64,000 bases of DNA from Odontesthes bonariensis. Its lineage: Eukaryota; Chordata; Actinopteri; Atheriniformes; Atherinopsidae. The notes under the pieces were generated by a model. It worked only from the letters and a program-made list of their open reading frames with translations. It ran no database searches and was not told the DNA's origin. A program made the translations under genes and the position numbers. The stretch spans positions 12,416,086 to 12,480,085 of the forward strand of contig NC_134528.1 of assembly GCF_027942865.1 (NCBI RefSeq), read 5' to 3'. Shown piece by piece: positions 1 to 18,292 of this stretch (position 1 is the first letter of the stretch; every line of letters starts with the position of its first letter).

Positions 1-180
1 TTTACACCAGAAGTCCACCAGTTTTGGACAGGACCAACACTTCTGCATATGATCTGCAGAAGACTGGCGACATCTATTGCATGCATCTGCAACATTGGGA
101 ATGATCATAGACAATCTATGGTTTGTGTAATAAGTCCTGTGAATGAGTTTGCATTGAATCAGCCCATGTCGGCATGATTA
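1..180 (-). mobile_element. L1/Tx1-like LINE ORF2 C-terminal fragment, cut by the window edge
   Basis: On the minus strand, positions 177 down to 1 form one open frame. It has the look of the C-terminal end of an L1-clade reverse transcriptase protein: a LIQCKLIHRTYYTN block, then a cysteine-histidine knuckle (C-N-R-C, then H-M-Q-K-C and W-S-C), then CPKLVDFW. This order is typical of L1/Tx1 ORF2 tails. A stop codon lies just upstream (178-180), so the copy is broken on that side, and the other end runs out of the window. The element probably sits in an intron of the adam12-like gene. Recognition is from memory of the family. Confidence 0.6.
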
Positions 181-319
181 TGAATTTCAACAATTTCTCT
201 GTATTTTCTAGCATGAAATGTCACATCTAAAAATATACCTTTAGCTTCTCTCTAATGGGATTTAGGATCCTCTCCTCTTTTGAAACTATCACCAAGTATT
301 TGAGTCAGGAACGCTTCTC

Positions 320-400
320 TGCCTCATCCTTGATTTAGTTCCCTCCATAGACTCTGGATTGGATTTAGGTCAGGACTCCAGCTTGGCCAATCCAAAATGT
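320..400 (-). mobile_element. Tc1-like transposase fragment
   Basis: Read on the minus strand, 395-324 gives [19 protein letters not shown] followed by a stop. This is the conserved block around the third catalytic acid of Tc1-like transposases (usually SPDLNPIE, here Q in place of E). Sequence up to about 540 may belong to the same copy but is too decayed to read. It is a dead fragment lying next to the LINE fragment at the window start. Confidence 0.65.
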
Positions 401-561
401 TGATATATATATAAGCATTTTGGAGCCAGCCAGTCAGCCAAAGTACAGACCCTAATCTCATCCCATTCTACTGTGAAGGGAACTAAAGGCTAGGTTGATG
501 GGAAGGAAAATTTCCTACCTCGAAGAGCTGAAGACCATTGCAAAAAATTCCCAAATTTCCC

Positions 562-1820
562 AAAAAGACATGCAAAATAGCATATTAGTAGTTATAGCAA
601 CTTATATTTGATTACTGTATTATTTATAATAATATTATATTACATTAATATAATTATGTAATATTACTATATTGGATTACTGAGACAAGGTATGAATAAT
701 TTTTTATTACTTTTTTTTTTTAAAGAATTAGCTAACTCTCCAAACACCATCCTTTCCCACTTTGTTCACTTTTATATGAAGTCAGAAGAAATCCATCAGT
801 GAATTAAAAATTTACAATTAGCCAGAAATGTTTTTGGTGTGAATTATTTCAACTGTAGGTGTCCACAAAATGTTGCTACTGTGGTACCTGTAAGTTGATG
901 TGAAAACAGAAAATGAGGGACAACATAAGAAAAGAGTTCATTAATAATACCAAACCAGCAGAGATGCAAACATTGAAGAACGTGAGGCAAAATGCAACAT
1001 GAATGAAAACATACATTTGAGATATGATATTATGCACTTTGCCTCAGAATACATAGTGTAAGTTGCCCAAAGCTCCTTGATTTTTCATACACCTGTTCAA
1101 CAGGTGCCGAGCAGCAGCTCTTGGCAGTGTTTTGATTTTCGGAAGTAGACCCACTCAGCTGCTCCTATTCAATGTCAGAATGTGAAAGTGATTCCTTTTG
1201 GCAGCAGACTTCGCCAACAGTATCTTTAGCAGCTGTTTGGCAGCTCAGACATCTTGACAAAGAACATAAAACATAAGTGAAAGCTCTCTGCTGGGGGCAT
1301 TGAGGCATTGCTTCAATAGCTTGTGAGATTTGGGGTCAATTCTGTTTAGCTGTAGCTGCAGTCGCTTCTTGTGTCAGTTGAACAGTTTATAAGAAAACAC
1401 TCTGTTCAGTTGATTGCATTTCACTTCGCTGCTGTTTGATACTGTTTTGATATTTTTTGGGTGAAGCTCAAGCTGGCCTCCTTCATCGTGTGGCAATATT
1501 GGCCATCAGTGGGAGGTCTGATGTTCTGCCCTTGCGGATCCTTTTTGTCTGTTTTGTTTGTGGAGCCAAGAAGGAGATGAGGGAGTGAATGGAGACCAGC
1601 TGAGGTCTAGGTAGAAGCCTTTTGTCCTGACCTCAGTTTTCTAGAGAAGATTAAAGCCACATGATAGCTCCTCTCATCACATGGCGCTTAGAGGGAGGGG
1701 CGTGCCCTGGCGTCTGAAAGAGCAGGACTTGAAAAGCAGACTGTAATGTACTGGTCTGTCTGTGTGTGCCCCCTGGTGGAGATCTTCAGTCATTACACCG
1801 ACCTGCCTGTCCCTTTACAG
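562..1820 (+). other. Intron sequence upstream of the adam12-like terminal exons
   Basis: This AT-rich stretch contains no exon that I can support by both splice sites and an open frame. It ends in a polypyrimidine tract and CCCTTTACAG acceptor immediately before the exon at 1821. It is presumed to be the preceding intron of the adam12-like gene. Confidence 0.45.
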
Positions 1821-2160
1821 GAGTTGGAGAAGCCCAGTCCTCCTCAGAAACCTCTGCCTGCTGATCCAAGGACCTCTCGTCTGGTGCGAAGTCCCTCTGT
1901 AGTGCAGCGCCACACTGTAGTCCAGGGATCCTCTGCTGTTTGTGGCCCCGTACGTGGTGGCCCCAGACCTGCGCGTCCTGTCCCTCACCCTAACAGGTCT
2001 GCTGCCACCTTTATCATACATAAACCTATATTAAAGCAAAATTGTGACTGTTATCGCTCACGTATTTGTGTCCCTTTTTTCTCTCGTTAGACCGAGTCCT
2101 AAGCAACCTCCAACACTACCAAAGCCTTGCATAATCGCCAACGTTAAATACAGCAGCTGA
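1821..2160 (+). CDS. adam12: Last two exons of an ADAM12/ADAM19-type (meltrin) protein, cytoplasmic tail
   Basis: Two exons are visible, 1821-1996 (acceptor TTTACAG, donor AACAG|GT) and 2091-2160 (acceptor CTCTCGTTAG, stop TGA). The splice joins AG to A and keeps the frame open. The joined tail is about 81 residues, rich in proline and basic residues, with SH3-ligand-like stretches such as PSPPQKPLPADP and RPARPVPHP, ending in VKYSS. Long ADAM12 and ADAM19 forms carry this kind of SH3-binding cytoplasmic tail after the transmembrane segment. The choice of adam12 rests mainly on synteny, because ADAM12 lies beside DHX32 in the same relative orientation in human. The protease, disintegrin and membrane parts would lie to the left of the window. 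adam19 is the main alternative. Confidence 0.55.
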
Positions 2161-4099
2161 GACTTTGGCCAGAAGGGACATTGTGGTGATATCTCACAAG
2201 GAAATTTTGCACTATGAAAACTCTGACAACCTTAAAAAGATGGTGGCGTCTCTGAGCTTTGAATCGGGAGATTTGCTATGTCCCTTTGGTGCTTCGTCTC
2301 TGAATGGTGCTACAAGTCTGAGCTCAGGTACATGTAAAGTATTTATATTCTGTATTTATTGCCACCCAGGTGCACTGTGCCAGACACTTTTACTACACGG
2401 TCGCAACTTTGAATTTTTTTGTTTTTCCAAATCAACTGATCGTTATGAGGAAGAGGGATTGAAATAGAAATAAAAAATCGTGAAGAATACGATTGCCGAA
2501 AATTTCAGTACAGAGTTTTAATGAAGGGAAGCTTTTGCATTTTTTTTTTCTGTTCTCTGTACTATATGAACAATTTTTTTTAAAAAGTGTCTTGTGCAAT
2601 GACAGATGAGACGTGCCCTCCTCGGCATCTTTGAGCCAGTCTGATGAGACTTGAAACAACCACAGAAAAAACATGTAGTGGTGTTACTGCCAGCCTGTTT
2701 CATCTCCATCTATGTAATAAAAAGTTCAATTGTGAAATGTTGCTGATTTACCACAAACAAAGAATCTCTCTTGAAGGATGTGAGAACTGAGGGATGAACT
2801 GAGCAGAGATCTAAAAGGAGCTGAGATCAAGAACACATGTGTCTCTCTGGAAAGTGAACTCCTCTGAAAGATTGTGTGTTGTAAGGACTTGACTCTATAC
2901 ATCTCTGCACAAAGGACTCCGATTAAAGAATGGACTCAATAAGGACTGTGCTCACATGTAAACCGTCGCTGTCTGTCCACACTGTTTGTATGTAGATTTT
3001 TAAATCATGTTTCATGTTAGGATAGTTTCACTTGAAAAGGACACACTTCTTACTCTGTGAAGTTAAATGGCTCCTCAGCGTCATCTACGACTAACGGGCA
3101 GTTGTTCATTTCTATTCGTTCTTCTTTTTTGCTTTTACTTTGGCCATTATTAGTCTTTTTAAAACCAGCTGTATCCATGCTGTATACAAAATCCGTCATA
3201 AATTGCGTACTTGTTTCATAATTCTGGAAGAATGAATATTTTACAGAATATAATTGCAGTGCAGCATATAAACAGTATATACATTCACACTGGGCAACAT
3301 TTCCTTTAGACACAGCTGTTCTTTACAAATATTTTGGCTGAAAACTGCTATGGAAAGACTTTTGTTACTTTTGATACTGTTATCTTTATAATAATGCACT
3401 AGCTTTGTTTACTTTGCTTTTCCAATGCTCTTTGTCCACGTACTAATAGACAGCATTTGAGTGCCATCGCATCTCTTTACGTCATGTCTGTAAATTCTTT
3501 GTATCTTGTGTTACAGGTGAACACATTTTCATGGAGAAATTCTTCTTTTTCTATTATTATGACTGTTGGATGCTTCATTTGTAAACGAAAGTCAAAGTGT
3601 CGGATCGTGGTATTTTGAACACACAAGCAGCATTAGTAAAACTGTTTTTGAAACACAGAGGAACATTTGTCTTTGATTTTTGTGCACTTTCTTTTCACAG
3701 CAAGACAGTCGACAAAAAAACATTCTCCCTCTGGTTCCTGAGTTTAAACTATTGTCTGATTTCAAAGACATGTTTCCTACATTCCTACTTATTTCAACAG
3801 TCTGAGCATCCTTAGTGTTTTAAATAGTGCTTAAATCCATACATTTAAAGGATTGTGTGTTTGTTAGGAATCACTTGCATCAAACTGTCTTGACATAAAA
3901 TCCTAAAGCAAGCGCACATGGAAATAAGGATATGTTGGGTTCTAATCCAACACATCACAACAGAAGAAAATTTTACATAAGACTGTTTGAACATTGTGCA
4001 AAAGCTGACCAAAGTGCTTGACAGTCAATAAAATGTACAGCCAAAAAAGTTAAATTAGTAGAAAGAAAGAGGAGATTAAAGTATAATACAATGCAAACA
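2161..4099 (+). other. Probable 3' UTR of the adam12-like gene and intergenic sequence
   Basis: No coding region is supported here. Possible poly(A) signals (AATAAA) on the plus strand are at 2469-2474, 2716-2721 and 4027-4032, so the 3' UTR could be about 0.3, 0.6 or 1.9 kb long. The short open frames seen here have no exon features or recognisable content. Confidence 0.4.
2716..2721 (+). terminator. Candidate poly(A) signal AATAAA for the adam12-like gene
   Basis: AATAAA occurs about 560 bases after the TGA stop, in an AT-rich 3' UTR-like context. An earlier copy at 2469-2474 is equally possible. Without cDNA the site used cannot be decided. Confidence 0.35.
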
Positions 4100-4480
4100 A
4101 TCAATTCAGACATTATATTCTGCTCGGGTCAAAAGCCAAAAGGGTTAGATATAAGATATAGAAGATATCTACAGTCTGAGCGGTGCATATATAGAAAGGT
4201 AAACTGTTCCACAGATTTGGGGCAGCCACTGCAAAAGCTGCCGTACTCTTACATGGGTGTGAATGTTGAGAAGATCAGATAAATAAGATGTTGCCAATCC
4301 ATTTAAAACTTTAAAAGTAAGCAATAAATGGTAAATTCTCCATCCTAGAATTGCATTATTGTTATTCATGTGTTGGTGAAAAGGCAGGAAACTACAATTG
4401 TAGTCAGTTTTTGTTTTCATGATCGGGTGATTTGTATGTTTGACTCCATTAATTGAAAGCTTAGTTTGCAAAAATTAAAA
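4100..4480 (-). mobile_element. Decayed L2/CR1-like LINE 3' fragment
   Basis: On the minus strand an open stretch contains TFKVLNGLATSYLSDLL. This closely resembles the TFKALNGLAPxYLSDLL block near the end of L2-clade reverse transcriptase proteins. The sequence after it has frame damage but still suggests the usual FxxAAPKxWNxLP region. It is a non-functional copy between the adam12-like gene and the coiled-coil gene. Confidence 0.5.
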
Positions 4481-4662
4481 AAATACATATACATATCCAA
4501 TTTGGAAAAGGCTTTGCATTTAACAGTGGAAGAATGCGTATTTAGATCCTTGGGTGACAGTACCAATATAACAGTGACAAAATACTGAAGTAAAAGTCCT
4601 GAAAAACCTGAATATGTCTGAGTCAGTCTGGATTCCTCTTGCTGATATAAGCAATGTATATA

Positions 4663-4760
4663 AAATAGTCAGTTCAATTCAGCTTTATCTATATAGTGCA
4701 AAATTACAACATATGTCGTCTCAAGGCAAGTCAAAGATACAGTCCAAATATTAAAAGAAT
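4663..4760 (+). repeat. Fragment of a dispersed fish repeat (same family as 5882-6245)
   Basis: The stretch reading TCAATTCAGCTTTATCTAT and then CTCAAGGCAAGTCAAAGATA matches the beginning of the larger copy at 5882, where the same words recur as TCAATTCAGTTTTATTTAT and TTTCAAGGCAGGTCAAACATA. Only the first part of the unit is present here. The repeat is known to me as very common in teleost genomes. Confidence 0.6.
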
Positions 4761-5881
4761 TCACTGAATCATCAGTCTGTGAGCAGCATGTTTTGGTTGT
4801 ATTTGCTGTGAGTGGATCCATGTTGAATTAATTTACACAATTATTTAGATGGACACTACTTAAGTCTTAAGAGTCACCAGGTTATTACAGGAAGGAAAAA
4901 TAACTAAGTTTAGATAAAGAAATCTAAGAGGATGATTATTTAAAATTCTACTCTCTTCGCAGGATATGAGGAGAGACAGTTTAAGCTTTGTATCGAGCTT
5001 TATATAAATGCTTGGGTTGGCGTATACATCACATTCATTTATCCATATCCAATGCTAGACAAACATCATCCTCATGGTTATATAGGGTTATAAATGAATC
5101 CCATGGTTTTCTTACATAGTTAATATAGTTAATACATCTAAAATACTTCTTTTCCACAGTGTTGGTGACTTGCTGGAAACCTGCCCAAAATTATATGTAT
5201 CAGTTACCATACATTGGCCCAGTGCTTGTTGTACATGTTGACAAGTTGACGCAGCCTCTGTACCTTTGGTAGCTGCTTTCTAAATTGGTGCAGAGGCAGC
5301 ACTTCTATGCAAATATATATCAAAATGTTCAAATCGTCTTCACAAAATCTGTTTTTAATGTTTTACCTTTTTCGTCAGAGCTGTCTGCTTTTTATTTGTG
5401 GTTACTGATCCAATTAACAAACCTAGAATAAATGGCTTCATTAGTATTGTTGTCTTTCTCCCTTTCTATCCCGTTCTTACACATGAGTCGAGGAACATGG
5501 CTGCCCTTCCTGAATGTAGTACTGTCGAAGGTGTCTTTCTCTGTAAAGGATGTTTTTATTCTTCACACGGTCATGAGAGGACTGTTATTGAACAAAACAA
5601 AATTCACTGAATTAAAAATACACGAGTTTGGTGACTTTTCTGTATACTAAACTTGTTCAGCACGTACACTCTGTAACAATTTGAACCTTTATTTTCCTCT
5701 CTTTCCAGTAACTTAACATTCTTTCTAATGATTGAAGATGCATCTCAGCTACAAATCTCTTTTTTATTCTTGAAAAACAGATGTTAAAGAATAAATGAAT
5801 GGTAGAACATTGATATGGAGATAATAGTGGTAAAGAGTAAGACAAGTTAACTGATGAATTTGTGTAGAGGATCGGATTTCC
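4761..5881. other. Intergenic sequence without recognised features
   Basis: AT-rich sequence between two repeat copies. The short open frames at 5398-5650 overlap in two frames and show no splice or protein-family evidence. I see nothing I can support. Confidence 0.4.
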
Positions 5882-6245
5882 ATTCAATTCAGTTTTATTT
5901 ATAGTATCTCATTTCAAGGCAGGTCAAACATACAATCCAATTCAAGTCAATTATAATCCAATTCATTGTGATACAGTCATAATCCAGTCAAACAAATTTA
6001 ATTAAATTCCTAATCAGTTCATACAATGCCAATTAGAGAAAAAAGTTGTCTCGCTAAGGAAACCAGCAGATTGCATCAAAACGTCTCTTCAATTCAGTCC
6101 CGCGTCCCGAGCATGCACAAGGCGACAGTGCAGAGAAAAAACTCCCCTTTAACAGGAAGAAATCTCTGGCAGAACCAGACTCAGGAAGAGCGACACATCT
6201 GCCTCGACCGGCTGAGGTTGAGAGGACAGGGTGGGAAGGTGGAGG
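5882..6245 (+). repeat. Dispersed teleost repeat, long copy
   Basis: The unit begins TTCAATTCAGTTTTATTTAT, contains several CAATTCAAGTCAA-like words, and includes the hallmark stretches ACAGGAAGAAATCTCTGGCA, GAACCAGACTCAGGAAG and CATCTGCCTCGACCGG, then GAGAGGACAGGG. This combination recurs widely in teleost genomes. A purine-rich GGTAAGAGG-like tract (6247-6420) follows. The minus-strand open frame across it (6054-6464) is a by-product of the repeat, not a gene. Confidence 0.65.
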
Positions 6246-6471
6246 TAGGCTGAAAGAGGGTTTTCGGGTAAGAGGTCTAAGGCGGACAAGAGGTAAGAGG
6301 TAAGAGGGGAAAGGTAGGGTTTGAAGAAATGTGAGGGGCTGGGATGATAAAGGTCGGGTAGGTTGTAAGAGCAGAGTATCAGGAAGGAGGTGGGGTCCGG
6401 GTAAGAAGTGAGAAGGAGGCAGGCTGTTCATTCTAAACTGGATGAACAACAGACAAACTGCCATTGTTGTT

Positions 6472-7716
6472 CTATGAATTCCAGTTCCAGAAGCTCCACT
6501 CTTGCTTCTCTGCTTTTAGTTTCTAAAAAGATTAAGACGTTTTTGTTTCATGTCCTGACATTTAAAGTAATCTGAAATAAGCTGAATCGGCAAGACTTTG
6601 TTAGGTACCTGAAGGTGGAGGTTTTGATTGACGAGGTGCTGGATCTCCTCGTTTTTCTCAGCTTCCAGGTAGAGCCAGAGCTTCTCCTTCACCAGCAGCA
6701 TTTCTTCCACTTCTCCCTTTTCTTTGTCCAGCTGCTGGGCCCGCTTCTTCCAACTTTCAGACATCTTGGAAAGTTCCTGTCTGATGTTGTGGACAGCAGC
6801 AGAGAGCTCAATCTGGAAGGTCTCTTCTTTCTTTTGGAGCTCTTTCTGATACTGCTCCTCTCTCTCTGCCAGTCTTTTAGGAAGATTTTCTCCCAGAGCT
6901 TTACATGACAGTTGGCTCTGTTTCAGAGCTGCCTCCACCTTATTGAGTTGGACCAAGGTGTCAAGATGAGCATCTGTGCGTCTTCTTCTCATCGTGATGG
7001 CCTTGTTTATCTGATGGTCTTTTTTTGTGAGGAGCTCTTCCAGTTGAGCAACGTTCTTCTGCCACCTGTTCTCCTTGGCCCTGAGCCTGCTGGACTCAGC
7101 AGCGGTTCTCACCCTCTCAGTCTGCTGACTCTGGGGGAGGATGCTCTGCTGAGGAGATCCAACCTGCGCAGCTCTCTTTTCCTCCAGATCAGACAAACTA
7201 CGGTTAAGTGAGCTGATCTTCTCGTCTTTGATCTTGAGCACCTTGCTGGCTTGGTCAAGGTCGTCCTTCAGGTCATTATTTTGCTGCTCAGTGACCGACA
7301 GCTTCATCTTCAGGCCTTTATTTTCTTCTAAGAGTTCAAGAATTTCCTTTTTCCAGTAACTCCTCTCCTTGAGGACCAGGTTTTTAGTTTTGGCCCTCAA
7401 CTTTCCTTCCATTTCCTTTAGTTTGGCCTCCATCTCTCTTTTCATGTCATTGAGGCCTCTGATGTAATCCTGTGAAAATCATTATACAGAAAAAGATGAG
7501 GATACCTTCTGATATTAGAGCTGATCATTACAGTTAAATTATGACCACATAAATCTATAAAGAAACTAAATTAAATGAATTAATGAAACCATTAATATTT
7601 TGATTCTTTTTGACAATTAAAAAAATATATACATGATCACTTTTTAAAAGAAAAGTGCTCCGGTGATGTGTGTTTAAGTGTTTTACCATGCTTTCTCGGC
7701 TCTCTCTTCTTGACAT
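6472..7716 (-). CDS. Coiled-coil protein of unknown function, three exons
   Basis: Exons on the minus strand are 7716-7687 (ATG, donor ATG|GTAAAA), 7469-6609 (acceptor TTTTCACAG, donor CAG|GTACCT) and 6522-6472 (acceptor ATCTTTTTAG, stop TAG). All introns are phase 0. The predicted protein is 313 residues, starting MSRRESRESMDYIRGLNDMK and ending NWNS. It is almost wholly charged heptad-type helix (Lys, Glu, Gln and Leu rich) over residues 15-300, with a short break near residue 110 (SPQQSILPQSQQ). There is no signal peptide, membrane segment or catalytic motif. I do not recognise the family; cilium or centrosome coiled-coil proteins look similar. It lies head-to-head with dhx32, 695 bases apart. 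Mammals have FANK1 here, but no ankyrin or fibronectin pattern is visible. Continuing exon 2 past 6609 would give a different end (stop at 6516). Confidence 0.7.
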
Positions 7717-8411
7717 GGTAGTAAAATTGGAAATGATCCAGTCCTACACCCATCACTTGTGTTTACACTCATGTGACATTTTATTTTAAATTTAGGAAGA
7801 TTTGTCATTTAGCAAAAATAAAAGTTAAATGAGAATCATTATAATCTTTGACACATATGCCTAACTGGTTCTTTCTTTGTTTATTTGATTAAAATGGGGC
7901 AGACACGGCCAATGAGATCATACTCTACTTTATAAAAAATAGATAAAGAAATAAAAAAAAGCAGACTGCAACCACCTGTCATTACTTGGAACGTTACAGG
8001 TTATATTGAGGATATCTCCACTCGTGGGGACATAAAGGTAGCGCGTACTCGCTGTTTTACACGTGATTATTTGGATGATATTCAGGGGATTATGACATGA
8101 TCATGTCAGGCTCCAGTCTCTGGACAACTCCCAAACACGTGTGAAGGCACGCTGGTGGGGGGGGGGATTACGCACCGGTGCGCATTGGGCGTCAGCAAGC
8201 CCCAGTGTGGACAACTCCAAACTTTGCTTCGTATATGTTTTTCCAGCGATTTTGAAATCGTCATTCATCATCAATTCCGTCCAAATACGAGAAAACAGGC
8301 TATGTTGTTTGAACTGATTTTTGTTTCCTTTTTCAACTGAATGGACCTGAAGCTGAAGGATTGGTTGAAAAACCTTTAGCGTTATCGTGTCTAAATAAAT
8401 ATATTTGTGTC
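7717..8411. promoter_or_regulatory. Divergent promoter interval between the coiled-coil gene and dhx32
   Basis: The two start codons face away from each other across 695 bases, so this interval must hold both promoters unless there are distant 5' exons. It contains a run of ten or more G (ending near 8166), followed by a 12-bp palindrome CGCACCGGTGCG at 8171-8182 and a CpG-richer patch at about 8030-8200. No clear TATA box was seen for either gene. A TTTACACGTGATT stretch (about 8055-8067) holds an E-box CACGTG. Confidence 0.45.
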
Positions 8412-15596
<7,185 letters not shown>

Positions 15597-16187
15597 ACTT
15601 CAACCGCAATTTTAGATTGTAATATAACAACCAGATGCAATGTTTATATTTTTAATTGATATTTGATAATCACTTAGCTTAAAAGTTGTTGGTCACATGT
15701 ACGTGACAACTCTGCCTCTTTTTCATAGTTGTCAGCATACTGTCAGGTAATCTCGATGCAAAGATGACCAGTTGTGAGACTAAAGCACGGTGTACAAACT
15801 CAATTTGTTACCAGATTAACAAGACTTACAAACGTGAAAGGGCATTATTTAATAACTTCTTAATCAGTGAAAAGAAATATACAGAAATACTTGGAATTCA
15901 AGTAGCTTAATTGCATTTTAGCCAAATAACCCAAGAATTGACTTCTTAAAGGTCTTATTTATAGTCACTCGATTCTTAAGCGCTTATGAAAATGCAAGTA
16001 TCGATACCAAGGAAATTTGAGTAAGTTTAAACAAAAAAAAAAAAAAAAATTATAATTCTCTACCGATTCTCTACAGGACATTACTGTAGCTATAAGTACA
16101 AAACGTTTTTTTCTTTTAGATAAACTTATAAATTGAACCTGAAGGTCCTCGGTGCGTTTGCAAAGGTGCCTCCAGTTAATACATGGT
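15597..16187. other. Convergent intergenic region between dhx32 and bccip
   Basis: It separates the dhx32 stop (15596) from the bccip stop (16188, minus strand) and should contain both 3' ends. On the minus strand an ATTAAA lies at 15852-15847, about 340 bases after the bccip stop, and could serve bccip. A poly-A run is at 16032-16049. Confidence 0.45.
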
Positions 16188-18292
16188 TCAGACAGTTAGG
16201 AATTCTTTCAATTTGTCCATAATAGCAGGCATTCTGTCTGCGGGGATCACCATCACGGTCCTGAAAGGCTTCATTGGTACGTCGTCAAATGACCATCTGC
16301 CACTCAAGCAAAGGTCTGTCTCCTCCTGGACTGAGTAGTGGAACTTCAGGGTGGCTTGCTGTAGGGACAACACAGACAAAGCTCAAGACTATAGAATAAC
16401 TAGAGTAAACATTGAGGCTGGCATCTCAAATGGCAGCTGAAACTAACAACTTTCATCTGAAGTTCATGTTTGATTAAAGGATGAGGCAAAGAGTTATTGA
16501 CCAGATACTTAGTCACGACTGCCCTGTACATTATTAAACATTCAGTACAAATATTTGACTCTGCCTGGATCCATTTGACTTCACCTCATAAAAGAATTCC
16601 TCCTCTGCGTTAATGAACATGTACTCGTCTTTGGGAACTCCTCCTCTGGCTGGAATATTCTTGGTTGCCTCTTTGCAGGTCTTGCTGATCATCAGGCAAT
16701 AGTGGCACCTCCCACTGGGCTTATTTGTCCTCTGAGCTTCGGCCAATTCTTCCCTAAAAGACATCATTAGATTAAGTATATTTTCCTGCACACCACGCTT
16801 TCAAAAAGATTGGACTTTGAAGACGTTTTTGATTCTTGTGCTCAAGCTTCAGAAGATACAACATATTCTAAAAATGTAAATACTTTATGGGGAGTATTTT
16901 TTCTTTATTAATAAAGCCAGACCATGCAAAATACAGCGGCAAATCAACGTGGGCTGTCTGTAACGGTGTAATAACATTCAAAAAGCATAATAGCTTAGCG
17001 TCTCCCTGTGGTATTGTCCCTGTTCTCATATGCTAACAAAACAACACATATTCAACGTACACAATGAGAAAACACACAAAATAGGTATAAGCAGACAAAG
17101 TAGAACTCACTGGAGCTGTTTGTGCAGAGGGAGGGCGATCTGTGGAGGTACATTGATGAAGCGCTCACTCAGCAATAGCCCCACAGGCTTGCTCGTGTCA
17201 CTGAAGATCTGTTCCAGCTGCTCTGTCACACTATGGGGAGCATTCTTCTCACACTGGTCCCCAATCAGCTCCTTGACCTCCTCCACACACTGCACGCCCT
17301 GCCAAAGCAACCCCAAAGACGTGCCGTGAGAGTTTACACGAAGAACCCTCTCATTTTTAACTTCCTGAACAGTACTTCTGTGCAAGATGTTACCTTTCTT
17401 TCTGTGAGGTTGAGCATACTGATAAAGCCAAACACTTCATCCGGGTCATCGTCGTCACTGTCCTCTGGAACTTCAGCTTGCTGGAGCAAAGTGAACATGT
17501 AAAAAAAAATAAAGAAAAGAAAAGAAATGCTGAAACTCAACAGTCAGTTTTACATTTGAGACCAGATCACAATGAGGAGTAACTCACCTTGATGACACTT
17601 CCAACGTGGTTCTGTTGGATGATGATGTCTGTCAACTCGGATGTATTTACATGAGCCTTCAGAAAGAGCTGTGTACAAACGTGACACAAGCGTCATCAGC
17701 GACATCACGCCGACAACCAACATATGCACATAAACATAAAAATACTGCCCCAAACCTGTTGCAAAAGCTTTTTTATTCCATTGAAGTCGTTGCACGATAT
17801 GGTGTGGGCTTCAAAATCAACTACGATCTCCTGAAAGTAATCACAGCAAGAAGAAAGTTAACAAGGAAAGAATAAGCCAACTATATTTAGTAATAAAAGT
17901 AGGCATGCAGTAACTGTTTACCATTCAAACATATTCACGAAACGTATGTTTGAATGGTGAATAGCTAATATAATGAAGTAATGTTATTCAGGAGATTCTG
18001 TTTCATAGTGTTCAACCTTTCAGTATGCCAGATCTCCTATTGTAAATAATGTTTTGCTAAATTCCTAGCCAACGTTAGCCAACAACTGAGTTAGCCAGCT
18101 AGCTTGATTACAAGGCCAATTACAAGTTCTACCAAATGTTCCTTCTTCTACCTCATTGATTTCGTCTTCTGATGCCTCACTGTCTTCCTCCCCGGAATCG
18201 TCATCCTCCTCTGGATTCTCATCGGAACTGTTTTCATTTTCCTCAGGATTTTCACCCAAACCGACTGCTCTCCTCTTCGCAGATGAAGCCAT
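16188..18292 (-). CDS. bccip: BCCIP, BRCA2 and CDKN1A interacting protein (uL14 chaperone family)
   Basis: Seven exons on the minus strand: 18292-18152, 17830-17756, 17668-17588, 17480-17394, 17298-17111, 16753-16585, 16358-16188. They join in frame to 303 codons (human beta form about 314). The first 47 residues are mostly acidic (long Glu/Asp/Ser tracts after MASSAKRRAV). Diagnostic stretches are DEVFGFISMLNLTERK, KPVGLLLSERFINVPPQIAL, AQRTNKPSGRC, NAEEEFFYE and WSFDDVP. The ending MDKLKEFLTV corresponds to the beta-type C terminus of mammals; I saw no alternative alpha-type last exon. The family acts in the nucleus in cell-cycle control and homologous recombination, and as a chaperone of ribosomal protein uL14 like yeast Bcp1. 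It is head-to-head with uros. Confidence 0.96.
17920..17958. repeat. 14-bp perfect inverted repeat in bccip intron 1
   Basis: ACCATTCAAACATA (17920-17933) and TATGTTTGAATGGT (17945-17958) are exact reverse complements separated by 11 bases. It may be the remnant of a small transposon end or a hairpin in the bccip intron RNA. Confidence 0.7.

Noticed and set aside
6054-6464. 136-codon minus-strand open frame
   Set aside because: It lies across a dispersed teleost repeat and a purine-rich tract; its Pro/Leu/Ser composition is a by-product of these.
6615-7211. Two plus-strand frames opposite the coiled-coil exon
   Set aside because: Shadows; the coiled-coil frame on the minus strand has splice sites and family-like composition.
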